A stretch of DNA of 64,000 nt from Gigaspora margarita (lineage: Eukaryota > Glomeromycota > Glomeromycetes > Diversisporales > Gigasporaceae): positions 62,001-126,000 of the forward strand of contig WTPW01000717.1 in NCBI GenBank assembly GCA_009809945.1. The letters are read 5' to 3'. The notes beneath the pieces are model-generated. The model was given only the letters and a program-made list of their open reading frames with translations, ran no database searches and was not told the DNA's origin. A program made the position numbers and the translations under genes. Below, piece by piece: positions 22,282-35,217 of the stretch. Each line of letters opens with the position of its first letter. Within the stretch, counting starts at the first letter, position 1.

Positions 22282-25200
22282 CTAAAGAAATGAATATAAA
22301 ATATTTAATTATTGTCACAGATTATAATAAAATCAGATTATAACGAAATTAAGGAGCTCAATTTAAAAATATAAGCACACTAAAATCTATTTATACTCTT
22401 TTTTAAATAACCCTAACTCTAAAACCTAACTTAACTATAAAAAAAACCTAACAAAAAAGGCCCAAAAAAATTTGTAAAATTGGTCATAAAATAAGTCAAA
22501 TTTTATTATAATCTGATTTTATTATACTCTGTTACAATTGTTGTCAAAAATCTGCTAATATTGGTGCTATTGATAGAATATACAAATCTGGTCCTTGCAA
22601 ACAAAAATAAGAAGAGCTTTGAAAAGAATAAATGTAGAATATCTATATATAATCAAAATTTACTTGAGATAAAAAGTTCGAATAACTATATATCATTAAC
22701 AAAGTTGAAAAAATATAAGAATAGAACTAGTATCAAAATATGTCAATCTTATCTGGATAAAAATAAGAGTAGAGCTATTAAAAATAATTTGAAATGTGCT
22801 AATGAGTAGATAATTCTAAACATTGTTATTAGAAAAAAACTAAAATTGGAAGAGATGAATAGAAAGTGCTTAATTATTATTAAGGATTCCTAGAATAAAT
22901 AATGCTAATAAGACAATGGATCATAATAATTTTAATGCAAATAAAATTAAATTTTATATAGGCAACATAATGTATATCAAAACTATTAGAGATAGACGAT
23001 ACTAAGAGAAAATATGATCTTGGTTATTGTTATCTTAATAGCATTGAAGTTGAAATAATTAATATAAAAAATTTGATTATTTCTAAGAATTTACTAACAT
23101 AAATCAAGTTAGTTTAATATATTTGTTTGGAAATTGTTGTAAAAAAAAGCTTGTAACTAAAAAAAAAATAAATATAGAGCACCTACCTACTTATTAACAG
23201 AAATCTGAGACAGTCAATCCTAAAAAAATATTTAAAGGTTAATTATTGTTATAGAAAAAAGATAGAAAAGCCAATAAACATAAATTCTACTTAGATAGGC
23301 TAAGAAATCTAAGACTAGTAATATTAAAATAGATAATAAGAATGGCAATAATAAAATAATTAAAACAAAGCATAGTAGAAGTTCATTTTGATTGGCTAAA
23401 ATTTGAATAAATATGATTGGCAATGATCATTTATTTATACAGTCAATTGTAATTTTTAAAATACTTTTATTAGTAAAAATCGTCANNNCATATAAAANTT
23501 TTTTTTTGTAATACNTGANNAAACAATAAACTTAAGCAACCTATTTTTCATCTTTAAACCTACTGTTTTTCAATGAGAGATACAGTAAGATACAGTAGTT
23601 CAAGAAACTAGATGAGAAGTGAATATTTTGAAAGCTCAGGAAGGTAGTTCAGCGATCTAAGCAATTAGTAAGTAAAATTGTGAGTTGTTGTTTTAACTGG
23701 GCTTGTTTACCTTACAAGTAAAAAAGAAAAGCACTATTTTGAATTACTATTCTAAAACCTTTTATTGTATATATTTAGGCTATGAATATAATTTAAAAAT
23801 AATGTTTATAGATACAAAAAGTTGTAATAGTGGTAGTGTTTAGGGTTTTTGGGTATGCGTAATAATGTATTGCGAAGCTGATTTAAAGTATTTTTTGTAA
23901 AATAATATATTTATTTTGTAATAAATAATATAGATATATATTTCGTGATATTTAAATTAAAACAGTAATTATTAAACTGTATTAAATGTACTGTAAAAGC
24001 GTCTTTAGAGAGTATTAAAAGTTCATAATAAACTTTATCCAGGCATAGCCGGTAATCTATCCGAGGTGTGATTGACATTTTTCCAGAGTATTTTAACAAC
24101 CAATCAAAACGAACTTCTGCTATGCTTTAAAACAATAGAGTGATATATAATAAGAAAGTACAAAATAAAATAAAAATAGCAATAGTAATAACAAATACTT
24201 ACCTAAAAAGCAAGATATGCATTTTACTATAAGCTTAATTTGAAAAGAGAGTTTGGATAGTGTTTGGATTATACCTATAAGTGTGGATAAGAAAGTAACT
24301 GGGTCTTAAAAAATGTTAAGTAGGAAAAAATAATAAATCTAAAAAATTATAAATAGTATTATATCAAATCAAAATCTAATAACAACCTTGCTAACCTGGA
24401 TTATGCCAGTAGAATGAGCAATCTTGAATATTACTATAAAAATAGAAATAGAGGCAAAGATAATACCTCGAATAAAAAAATAATTTAGATAACTGTGATA
24501 TGAGAAATGCTAATAAAATATATAGTGTGTGTTGTTGTATTAACATTGAGAATAAAATACCAATAAATAATGAAAATAGAAGTAGCAAAAATATAATAGT
24601 AAATTGATAGATCCCTGAATAAAAAACTTTAATCATATGTAAAATTTGAACAGAAAAAATTGAAAAGTTGAAAGCAATAAATTAAGATTTTAAAGAAGAA
24701 AATCTGAATAGACAAGAGTATTTATAGTAATATAAAATAACTGATAATAATATTAATTTTAATAAAGAAGCAATAGTGAGAAACCAAAAACCACTAACCT
24801 GATTACTGCAAGACCCAAAGAATATACTACAAGAGTTAAATATATTGAATAGTGCTAAAACTGCATACATATATAAATCTATAAATAGAGAAAAACTATA
24901 GTTAGAATTGTTGCTTAGAAGAGTAATTATAATTGGACCAATAGTACATGAAACTTCTGATACTTATATCCTGGTCTTGACTTAGATTTTTAACTCAAGT
25001 AATATATTGTTGGAAAGATGTTAGACTGCTTATAGTTAATTTTTTAGTTAATATTGCTTTCTAGGACTCTGGGTAAAATAAAATAAATATATAAAATAAA
25101 AAATTAAACCCAATTTTATTGGTCAATGTAAATCAAGTAATTGTTGAGAATTATCTAGTATTTTGATTAATTGTTCATTTTTTGGGATAGAACTTCAACT

Positions 25201-25321
25201 TGGGGTAGTAACTAAAGAATTAAATTCAAACAGTTTTAGCTACCTATATAAATCCAAATATTACTAGTTTTAATTTCATGAATGCCTCTATTAATTATTC
25301 TGTAACTTCTAACATAAACTA
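22282..25321. other. 3-kb unassigned region with ambiguous bases
   Basis: No family is recognised. Several frames of 60-82 codons (22561-22809 on plus; 23232-23423, 24391-24636 and 24682-24870 on minus) are made of Lys/Asn/Ile or of Leu/Ile/Phe, as expected from AT-rich sequence. Plus-strand readings with runs such as NRNRGKDNTSN hint at an old decayed gene, but every frame is broken. Eight ambiguous bases (23486-23520) mark an assembly problem. Confidence 0.35.
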
Positions 25322-25912
25322 CAGTAGCCTACTATATTATTGTGAACACTTTTTAAAAATTTATACAGAGCTAAATATTTAAGTTATTAAGCCAAAAATT
25401 AAATTATAAATTCTTTAAATCTATATCTTTTAAATAAAAAAAGTTTAAAAGATTTTATGCTACAGTTTTTAAAATAATTAAGTTTAAGTAAAATATTAGA
25501 TTTTTATATTTGACTAGTTTTTATTGTGGCACAAAATTAATTAAAATAATAGCTGTATAATTTTTTATTAAGCTAATTGAATTTCAAAAATAAGCAAAAA
25601 TTATTCAGTATGGCAAATTACATATAATCTCAAATTTTTATAAAATTTTAAAAATTTTAAGGTAGTTATTATTTCTAAATATAGTAATACAATTATTAAT
25701 TCAAAATTATATTAATTACCAAATATAGTAATTTTATTACTATATATAGTAATTAAATAAATAATTTTTGAAAAATTATAAAATTTTTAAGATATATACA
25801 ATTTGTTATGCTAAATAACTTTATTTAAAAAAATTGCTAGTTTATTAATAAAAAATTTAAGTTTATATATTACTATATTTAGTAATTCTAGTTATGGCGC
25901 TAACAGATATTA

Positions 25913-26272
25913 CATAATATTTTTAGAGGGGGAGAGGGGTAGCTGGGTATAATATACTATAATCAGTGTTTAAAATTCAAATTTGGTTTTATGTTCTCAA
26001 AAAGAACATTTCTAATTTCTTAATGTTCTCAGTAAAATTTTAATGTTCTTTATATAGGGAAATTAAAATTTTTTTAATATTAAAAGAATTTATTGAATGT
26101 TCTCAAATAGAGAACATATTTTAATAATTTATGTTCTCAAAAATTGTTTAATGTTCTTTGAGAACACTGAGAACATTGAATTTTAAACACTGACTATAAT
26201 ATACTTCATATATGATGTAGGAGGAGGGGTAACTCTATTAATAAAAAAATATTATGTAATATTTGTCAGTGC
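25913..26272. mobile_element. Middle layer: inverted-repeat element with G-rich subterminal blocks
   Basis: The left side GCTAACAGATATTACATAAT faces a right side whose reverse reads GCACTGACAAATATTACATA. Both are followed by ATTTTT and a GGGGAGAGGGGTA-like block. This recalls the TA-type family at 5243-6486 and 14510-14660. It lies near the centre of the mariner-like palindrome and is itself split by the hAT-like element 25964-26192. Boundaries are approximate. Confidence 0.5.
25964..26192. mobile_element. Inner layer: 229-bp hAT-like element
   Basis: The ends CAGTGTTTAAAATTCAA and (reverse) CAGTGTTTAAAATTCAA are perfect inverted repeats of 17 bp. The octamer ACTATAAT is exact on both sides (25956-25963, 26193-26200). 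The interior is made of ATGTTCTCAAAAAGAAC-type motifs on both strands. The perfect ends suggest it is among the youngest insertions here. Confidence 0.9.
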
Positions 26273-26644
26273 TCTTGCTATGAAACTATATTAAAATTTA
26301 GAAAATCAGTCAAATGTAAAAATCTAAAATTTTACTTAAACTTAATTATCTCAAAAACTGTAGCATAAAATTTTTTTATTTAAAAGATATAGATTTAAAG
26401 AATTTATAATTTAATTTTTAGCTTAATATCTTAGATATTTAGCTCTGTATAAATTTTTAAAAAGTGTCCACAATAATATGGTAGGCCACTGTACATTGTA
26501 GAAAATGGTCTTATAAAACTCAATCTTGAGTGGAGAAGAATATAATTGCAGAAATGTACAATCTATAAAGTTATTTTACAAAAAATTTGTTAGTCTCATG
26601 ACTTTTTATCTTTCTAGTATTAGTACCAAAATGTTATAGTCATA

Positions 26645-27909
26645 TTGGGTAAAGTAAATAGAAAAGGACCAAATTTTTTCTAAGTAAAAGTTTTTTCAAC
26701 TTTGAGCTTAAATATTTTGTCAACTATCTTATTAAATCTAATAATTTTTTTATTTTAATTCTAGATAATTCTAAGATTAAAATAAAAAAAATTTATCAAA
26801 ATTGGTTAAGTAGTTGTCAAGATATTTTAATTTAAAAATTAAAAAAATTGTGGGTGTGGCGACTTAGGGAAGTTGGTAAGTTGTCACACCCCAAGCGGCA
26901 GGTCTAGGGTTCAAATCCCACTGGCGACGCTTTGAAAAATAGACCTGTGTTCCGGTAACTGCTTCTCGTCAATCGGTTGGGTATATTACCTGTAGGCTTT
27001 GGTACACCATCTCGAATGGGAGCCTTTGGGCGCACAAATCCAAGGAACCGGAGAAATAGAAACCCGTTTGGCAAGCCCCGAGTAAGGAGGTAGCAAAGAT
27101 CTTCAACAGTGCTACCAAAGCTAGAATATCGGAAACCAGAGCCGGAGGACCGGACGATAAGACCCTCGAGGAGGGGGTTCACCAATCTGGCCGCCGGAGT
27201 CGCACCAGAGGAAAAGGACCTATGTTTTGGAAGTAGGTACCAAGGGAAGAAGACCATATCAACCCTTCTGGGCTATCTGGTTTGGAAGTTTGTGAATCTG
27301 GTGTAAGGACCGGTAGGATGGTGAGGTGAGTGCTGGGATTGGAGCGAACCTTGCAGGGCAGAAGTAGGTAATGGTAGCGGTTCAGGTAACCCCTGGACTG
27401 CAAGTATATAGGTAAAGCTGTAGCGTAAGTTACCGAAGTGTAGGTGAATACCTGGTGGGACAGGTACCGCTCTACCAAGTTTCTCCCGAGGATAACAGGA
27501 CCAGGGTTACCTGGCTGGGTCCTAAGGACAACGGATCAGTATCCAGAACTGTCTGACTGACCGAGTACCGGGACTGTTCCGGTGATACAAGATGGGTTGG
27601 CAGGAGGGACATGGATCAGAAGGTTTAAATAGGCAATTCCCGTAGTTGGGTTGCAGGTATGGCAGCTAGTGTGGAACCTTAGGGCGGACCAATTAAATTA
27701 GACACCAAAAGTGTACGTGTGGCTAGTTGGATCCTTGTCAATGTAACAAATGCCGGTTGACCTCCATGTAGGTTAACCGACGGCCCTAGTATCTTGAATA
27801 AAATATCCCGAGTCCCAAGGTGGGCACTTTGAAACCAAAAAAAAAAAAAAAAAAAAAATTAAAAAAATTTTATAAAATGATTTGTCCCTTTTCTATTGAC
27901 ATCCCCCAT
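26645..27909. mobile_element. TA-flanked inverted-repeat element split by a SINE
   Basis: The left end TTGGGTAAAGTAAATAGAAA and the reversed right end (GGGGGATGTCAATAGAAAAG) are inverted, with TA on both sides. The homologue at 55851-56092 has the same arms (AAATTTTTTCTAAGTAAAAG, TTGTTAAGATATTTTAATTT) but no SINE, so the empty site is visible. Without the SINE the element is about 245 bp. Confidence 0.65.
26850..27853 (+). mobile_element. tRNA-derived SINE of about 1 kb with poly(A) tail
   Basis: The head is tRNA-like: an A-box-like TTAGGGAAGTTGG at 26864-26876 and a clear B box GGTTCAAATCC at 26908-26918, about 43 bases downstream. These would be internal RNA polymerase III promoters. A GC-richer body of about 900 bp follows, ending in about 20 A near 27838-27858. 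The direct repeat AAAAATTAAAAAAATT flanks it (26834-26849 and about 27854-27869). The body is distinctly less AT-rich than its surroundings. Frames in it (26904-27257, 27109-27306, 27179-27478) are by-products of that composition. A LINE must mobilise it in trans. At 1 kb it is long for a SINE. Confidence 0.75.
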
Positions 27910-30900
27910 ATGATAGTGTTATATTATATCTAATCTTGAAATATAATTTGTTTGTGCTACAAAAATTTCTTATGACTACAACTTTTTGTTAGCAATACTG
28001 GATAGTTGTAGTACAAACAAAACTTCAAAAATTATACTTTTTATAATTTTTTATAACAAATACTAATAGAGTCAGGAATATTACCAAATATAGACAATGT
28101 TAATCACACTATTTATAGTGACAAACATCAATTATATGATTCTGGAGATCTTAAAAGGACATTTATGAAATTGGCTAATTAATAAAACTACTAATAATCT
28201 CATATAAATGCTATTAAGTAATGATTTGCAATATAAAAATTTAGAAAATATACTTTTAGCTAGATAATTCAGAAGTTAGTTAAAAATTTGGCAAATAAGC
28301 ATAAATCTAAACTGCAAACTATTAAACTTATAAAAATTTACATTGCTAATCTATTTGATTTATTATTAACTTAAAGACAGATAGTACTACTAGTAAAATA
28401 GGAAAGTAATATGATACAATAAACATGGGCTTGTAAACTTTATAAGAGATTAAAATGTAATGCTACATCTAAAATTATAGTCAGACTTTTTTAAATATTC
28501 ATATAGAAACCAAATTTTTAACAAAAAACAATAGGAAAAGAGTACATTTTTGAAGATCAGTAATATTTGGGCTAAAAATTGACAGTGTATTTAAGAATAT
28601 TGTAACTATTTTTTTTACTGTATTGTCGCGAAATAACGCGCAGGGGTAAAATTACAAATTTCAGCCTAAATTAAGCTTAATTTGGGCCAAACCTCTAAAT
28701 AACGCCCATGCCCGTTATTTCGCAACAATACGGTAATTATATTTGATTTATCTATATCAAACTGTGCTATTAGTCCTTATATAGTGCTTTTTTAGACAAT
28801 ATCCATCAAAATTATCTAAAGAATCACTCAAACTATTATTTATAATATATTTTAACTAAGATTAAAAGATTTTATATAGGACTTTTTTTATATTTTATAA
28901 TATAATTTTTTTTAATTTCTTATATAGAAATTTTTATAGTATAAATAAAAATATTTTATCTATTATTGCTAAATTTTAAAAATTCAAATTAACCCAAAAA
29001 TCATTTCAAATTAATTTACAACAAATCACAAAATTTACTTTATCCTTTAAACTATATTTAGAGCAAATTTGCACTGAATTTTTAAAAGTTTTTAGAATTA
29101 TTTAAATAAAATAAAAAATCATTAATAATTAAGGTATATTTTATATATAAAATATTTTATTTAAAATATTTTTATTTACTTTGTTAATAAATTTTTTTAA
29201 ATTTATTAATAAACTTTAAATAGTAAGAATTTAAAGTTTTTATTTAAAAAAAATTTATTATAGAATTTTTTTAAAGTTTCTTAAGCTTTTATATATTCTT
29301 ATCTATAAAAAATCTTTTGCTTCTAATACAAGTTCAAATTTTTATCAATAAATTATAAAATTCTATTAATAAAAATTATAATCTATTGTATAAAATATAA
29401 TATTCTATTAATAAATTAAAAATGTAAAACTAAAGTTTATAATGTTATCTAATATTAATATTAATCTTTTTAGCTAAACCAAATTATTTTTAAAATTTGT
29501 TTATTTTTAATTTATAAACAACTTAAACTTTTTTTCTATAATATAAAATTAAATAATATCATCCTTATTTTTAAATATTATTAAAAAATTTTTATATAAA
29601 CATTTTAATTTTTTAAAAAAATAAATTAAAAGCAAATTTATAAACAATTAGGAAAAATTTGCTCTGAATTTGTATATAGTTTAAAGAATACTGCTATAAA
29701 AGTATATAAAATTGCTTCATAAAAATCACAAAATTTTCTTATTATACTACAAAAGTTACTTTATCCCACTACAATATTTATGTTTTTCTACTACAAAAAA
29801 TTATTGTCCCTAGTTTAGAAGCATCAGTGATCATCTAATTGCATTTTTTTTTGCTATCACTTTGTTACCTAAATTTTCTTTCTTCTAATTTGGTGAGGTT
29901 TACAATATAATTATATCATGTTTATGTTCTTTATAAGAGTGTTACTTATAAGACAGTAAATAAAGCATGAAAGATTTAGTGTTTTGGTATTGGAATTTGC
30001 TATTTATATAGTACTTGTAAAATTTTTTCTTGTCGTTTGTTTTATCTAAATGGCAAAAAATAAATCTATTTTTAATAAATAGCAATAACCTTAACTCTAA
30101 TTTCAAAATAACAATGACTTGATTTACTTCATCTATGAAATGAACTGTTGGCAAAATACTGTATATTGTTTGTAAAATGAACTATTCTATAAATTAATTG
30201 TCTATAAAATAAGCTTGTTGGTGAAATGTGTATTAGTAAACTAAGATGTCTTTAAAGCAAGTTGATTATAATGGCTTTCAATTATACTTACCACTAGATA
30301 TAGCTATCATGAATAGATTTTCTATTAATTAAAATTAACATATACAAAAGAGTTATTGTATAGTAGAAGTGTCTTTGTAAAAAAAAAAAAAAGGGTGCTT
30401 ATTTTAATAAGGAATTTCTATTAAATTTGAGTCTCATTTACCTTTTTTAAAAAAAATAGATATAAAGAGATCATAACAAATTATAAACTTATAGGGTCTT
30501 ACCTTTCTTTTTATGTATCTAGATTATAGTTAGATATAGCAAACTCTTCTAAACTTTAGCTCAAAAAAGATTATGAAAGACCAATAAAAGCCCAATAAAT
30601 CATTCTAAAATGTTCTAGAATTAATTTCTATTTTTGGTAATACATGGATTCCTGATTGTGATAACTCTAAAGTTTGTCTTGAAATTATCTTTGACACATT
30701 AACAAAAAAATTTCTTGCAAAATTTTGGGTATTAGCAATCCAAACCCAAATTTTAATGATTCAATTTATTAATTTAATTCTTTTTCTTTATTTGATTGTT
30801 TTGATTGTTTTGATTTTACACTACACCTGATCTCAAAATATGACTGGTTTGTATCACAAAAAGTCACATGACCAGAAAATTTTTTGTATGAGACCTACTA

Positions 30901-31370
30901 ATATTGAAAAGTATCCCAATAGATAATATAGTATGAGTCTAGTAGCTATGCAAATCATATGCAAAAAAAGAGGTTTCTGGTAGTAAAAGTGATAAGTGAT
31001 AAAAATGGAAAAGGCAGTAAAAGATAAATAGGTAAAAAATGTGAAAAACATGGAAAAGGTCTTTTTGGTGCTTTAATAAAAAAAAGTAATATTAGGGTTT
31101 AATGAGATTAACAAAGGATAAGACTTTTAATTAATATAACTGATATAATTGTCCAAAGAACATTAAAGACAGAGCAATAGTATACCTGATGTCTGTGTGT
31201 TAACAAATTCTAAATTCTGATTGGATAGATCAGGTGTAACATAAAATAAAACAATAGAAAACTGATACTTTTTGCTAGATCAGGTGTAACATAAAAAGAC
31301 AACTCAATTTTATATTTGTCCTTAGGACTTTGAATGGATTCCATTTTCCTAGTATATTTTAAGTGGGTAG
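27910..31370. other. 3.5-kb mostly unassigned AT-rich region
   Basis: Apart from the small element at 28618-28733 I see no gene or RNA. A short hairpin lies at 27949-28020 (GTTTGTGCTACAA against TTGTAGTACAAAC). The word TAGATCAGGTGTAACATAAA occurs twice, near 31225 and 31277. Long A/T runs between 28740 and 29800 carry no structure I can support. Confidence 0.35.
28618..28733. mobile_element. 116-bp TA-flanked hairpin element
   Basis: The ends CTGTATTGTCGCGAAATAAC and (reverse) CCGTATTGTTGCGAAATAAC are inverted, with TA on each side (28616-28617, 28734-28735). It is clearly less AT-rich than the surroundings. An internal TAAATTAAGCTTAATTTGGG marks the fold. No coding capacity. Confidence 0.75.
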
Positions 31371-31559
31371 CTTCAAGAACACGGAACCCAATGACATCTT
31401 TGTGATCATCACATCACATGATTAAACACTCAGCCTAAGTTAGGGTGTTAGGGTTAGGTGACAATTTAGGTTAGGCCCGATTTGTTAATACAGTAAACAA
31501 ATGATGCCATTGCATAATTTCACATGATGTGATGATCGCTGGATTCCGTGTTCTTGAAG
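31371..31559. mobile_element. 189-bp inverted-repeat element, TCATCACATCACATGA family, copy 1
   Basis: The ends CTTCAAGAACACGGAACCCA and (reverse) CTTCAAGAACACGGAATCCA are inverted. Inner arms GTGATCATCACATCACATGA and its inverse are also mirrored. GCCTAAGTTAGGG and a short GTTAGGGTTAGG stretch lie in the middle. A relative lies at 35218-35637. The target duplication was not resolved. Confidence 0.6.
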
Positions 31560-32940
31560 TCTCTCCATGTATTTATATAGCACAGTATTGTAAACCGGAA
31601 TTTTCGTGTCTAAGCAAATTTAAAAAAAAATTAACATCGGTGCAACACCTTACTAGTAAAATAGTTTCATAGCGAGTGTCTCTTTAAGAAATCCAATTGC
31701 ATCATGTTGCATCACGCGAATAAAAGGTAGATCTATTGTGAAAGTTGAAGTAATATCTACTGTTTAGTAAGAGGTAATAAAAATATATTGTACTGCTTAA
31801 TTTGTGAAGCTTTCCGCCGTTTGTCATTATCATCATTATTATTATTATTTAAGTAATCAACCTGTTTTTTTTATTTTTAGGTTTTTGCAGTCTGTTTTCG
31901 AATGTATATTCTTTAGAAAATGCTTGACTCAATAGAAGTCGTTTTATATACATGATAATATTGTTTTGTTATTATATAAAATTTTAAAAAATATTAATAA
32001 AGGACGTGTAACTTGTTATTAAAAACTTTAATTAAGTTCTTGCATTTGTATGTTGTATTATAATACGGATTAATAGGTTTGTTCTTTACAACACGAAGTT
32101 ATTAATTCTTTTACAATACGAAGTTATTAATGAAAGATTGTAAGATGTAAATTGCGCCCATTGATAGGTTGGATTGTTTAATTATCTAACTGTTTTTACG
32201 AAGAGTATCACGTGGTTATAAAGTTTTATGATTGGTCAACTACTGCATAATAAAACCCATGCATTTCCGAAAAATGAGAAAGTCCCCATGCTGTGCCCTT
32301 AGAAACATCATGTTTCGTTATTCCTACATTATCCCACCACACACACACATTCTTTGAACTTGAATAAACAAATAATCTATTACTAAGTAGCATAGTAATA
32401 TGATCTTTCGTCAGTATTTCTTGTGCACGTGATGTTAACGTTCTCTGTCCGGCTGTTTCTCGACGTACTGAGATTGCTGTGGTTGTTGTGTCCGATGTCC
32501 CGACGGCCGAAGCTTTTTTTTTTACTTATCCACTTGTCAATATAAAACGTCTCATTCTATACGGTTGTCTGGATTTTGTTGGTTTAGTTTGTTTGCATTT
32601 AGATTGTACCAGTTTCTGGCTTTCAATACGTCACAGAACTATAAAAAGGATATCATGGCTTTTACAGGATATAACTTGATTTGAGCGTAACATGCGTCAA
32701 AAACATAACTTTTAATGAGCTTGGCACACGATGTCCTCTTTATAGAGAATAATAAATAATCGATACCCGAAGAATTCAAGATTTATTATACAAGAAAATT
32801 GGAAGATCATGATAATTGCAGAATTTCAATTAGTTTAGCTCCATTTTATAGCCAATCAAATATTTTAGAACGTGATACATGATGACAGAGCGGTGGAGTA
32901 ATTTTATATCTTGATAATTTGATGAATTATGATTGATTGG
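31560..32940. other. Unassigned region with one less AT-rich patch
   Basis: No recognised gene. Microsatellites include ATCATTATTATTATTATT near 31838 and a CACACACA run near 32340. The word ACACGAAGTTATTAAT is duplicated near 32091 and 32117. The patch 32400-32690 has more CpG and contains a 66-codon frame (32479-32679, +) that I cannot assign. It could be an exon of an undetected gene, but no splice sites or homologous motif support this. Confidence 0.35.
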
Positions 32941-33800
32941 AAAAAATAAATTTAATTTTTTTAGCGTTAAAAGATTTAAATTTACTCTATCTTAAATAAA
33001 ATAATAGCACACATGAATAGTTTTAAATATAATAGAAAAGCACATAGATGACAACTCTTATGTAGGTCTTGGCCTCGCTTCGCTCAGCCTCATTGCAAAT
33101 CCGTTCTTTTTTCTTACATCATAAACATCATTGACAAATTTTTTTATACGACTTTCAGCCTAGGCTTTATCTAATTCCGATCTACATTATATTTATATTA
33201 ACATTTTTTTCCTACAGTATAACTTTTGGCCTCCTTCGCTCGGCCTTGTTGCAAGCTTTACACTATGTTAATTGTTTTATAGTCACATGGATAGCCTAAT
33301 TTTAGAAATGATTATAAATTTTTTCTCTGGATCTTCATGAACTTTGAATAAAAATTACACATGCGGGCGGCATCGCGCTAATACTAATTAGATGTAGTAA
33401 TGATGTGACAATAACGTTACCAATTATTGATTTTTTTTTAGTAAAACAATTATTAAATTTTAAATTTACTCTTTTTCTAATAACTCAGCGTTCAACACAC
33501 AAGGTATTTAAATATAAATATAAATAAGAATGTACAGTACATAAATGACACCTTTATATATGGCGCTCGGCCTCGATTCGCTCGTCCTTTTTGCAAAAAT
33601 CTGGTTCTTTTTTTTCAAACTCAATCTATATTCCATTTTAATTGGCATTTTTTTTTCTCTTTCAATTTCACTTCACTCAGCTCATTCCAAACTTAAACTT
33701 TTTCATTTTCTGATAGTCATATCGCAGAATCAAGATCTAATCGTGTTTCATAGTCACATGGACATTACCTAGATTTAGAAATGATTATAAATTCTTTCGT
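32940..33800. repeat. Two-copy direct duplication, unit about 480 bp, with CpG-rich hairpin motif
   Basis: Both units run through TTAAATTTACTCT, a CpG-rich block (GGCCTCGCTTCGCTCAGCCT at about 33071; a variant GGCCTCGATTCGCTCG at about 33568), and TAGTCACATGGA, then TTTAGAAATGATTATAAATT (about 33305 and 33775). A third CpG-rich motif (GGCCTCCTTCGCTCGGCCTT, about 33230) occurs within the first unit only. The GGCCnnnnTCGCTCGGCC word is a short imperfect hairpin. Divergence is high. Confidence 0.6.
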
Positions 33801-35217
33801 TGCGATCTTTTATTATGTTCTTTGACGATCAGTGATTATCTATTCATCTATCCGGAAAAAAAAATCCGGAAAAAAACTAAAAGGCAAAAAATACGCAGAA
33901 GTGCTTTCGTAAAGACTAATAAAAAGATAAAAATGAATCCTTTTTTTATTATAAATTCTATATTGCATCTAGATTTTTAAGTTAATCCTGATAGCGATAG
34001 CTATAGCAATTGCAGTAGCACATCAATCAAATATATACATCTTATAAAAAATGGGCATATGCGATTCTTCCTTTCTTGGAAATACAAGGAAATTTTGACT
34101 GTAGATCTCCAGCACAATGATGATAGAAATCCAACACGATTGGTACCGATACGATCTAGTTTACGAAACGTACGTACCTAATCATTACATTGCATACACT
34201 TATATGGAAAGATAGACCTATCAAAATTGAATATCTTAATTAAGAGTTAATTGCATAAAACTTTCGGATAAAACTTTCGGATAAACAAAAAAAAACAAAA
34301 AAAACAAACTGCAACCTGTGCGTCTAAAAGAGGTACACCAAAATTATATATATATTAATATAAATGTCACCATTTAATGCATCAATGAAAATTTTTGATA
34401 AGTTCAAATATTAATAACCAACAGTATAAAAAACTTAGAGCATAAATCGGTTTTTCAGGGTTGCTAATACTGTAAATTAATTTCTGTCCCCACTATTCAA
34501 ATTATTAAACATTATTAAATATATAGCATCAGACACAGCGCTGTGAACAGCACTTAAAAATTTAATTTTGTTAATATACGGAAAAGTTTGATAATTTTGT
34601 AAACATAATAAATTTCAAAAAAAAAAAAGATGCTTGACATATATGTCATATAATAAAGTCTGTAGATTTCAACGAAATTTGACTTTTCAATCTGCGCGTC
34701 GCAGATGCCGCATATAGACTTTAAGGCAGTGCATATTTGTACATAATCGAAAAAAAATCAAAATTCTTTGAAATAACCGTTATCTATCTGAATATTTTTA
34801 TCTTATCATTTGAATTTTGTTATCAACGTAGCACATTGCCTAGACACAAAACTTCAAAAAAGTTCACTGGGTTGGTTCACAAGTCATTTTTATAATAGCG
34901 ATTGTTAATAAATATCTCCAAATGTGTCGCCGATTTTGAATCATTTAAGACCTCCCAGGATTTTATTTGACGATACTCAACGCTCGTGGTAAAATCTTTA
35001 TTTTACAATAACATTTTACGATTTTATCAAAAATTTCTGCGCAAAATTTTTCAATATATATGCTAAATCAAAATGATTACATTACAAATAACGTTTAACA
35101 AACTAACCTTTTTTGTTATATCGTTATCTATCCTCGCGTGACATCATTGCGTTATCTTTGTGCATCGTTGATAAACCAAAAAGGGATCAAGTACTCCAGT
35201 GATATATATTCGTGTTT
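33801..35217. other. Unassigned sequence upstream of the transporter
   Basis: No supported gene. A tandem of AAACTTTCGGATA occurs near 34260-34285. The rest has ordinary composition with no repeat I can resolve. Confidence 0.35.

Larger units (their letters stand above)
25322..26491. mobile_element. 1.17-kb TA-flanked mariner-like element, outer layer of a three-level nest
   Basis: The ends CAGTAGCCTACTATATTATT and (reverse) CAGTGGCCTACCATATTATT are inverted. The inversion extends for over 200 bp (25322-25540 against 26283-26491) through AAAAAGTGTTCACAATAA and CTGTAGCATAAAAT blocks. TA flanks both ends (25320-25321, 26492-26493). The CAGTGGCC terminus and TA duplication fit Tc1/mariner. No transposase ORF remains. 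Confidence 0.75.

Noticed and set aside
22561..22809. 82-codon Lys/Asn-rich frame
   Set aside because: Composition is what AT-rich plus-strand sequence gives by chance; no start context, no recognised domain.
26904..27478. Overlapping frames of 65-117 codons on both strands
   Set aside because: They lie in the GC-richer body of the tRNA-headed retroposon, have no family motif, and overlap each other on opposite strands.
31470..31485. Telomeric repeat inside the inverted-repeat element
   Set aside because: Only one or two GTTAGG-like words occur, within a small element; no array.
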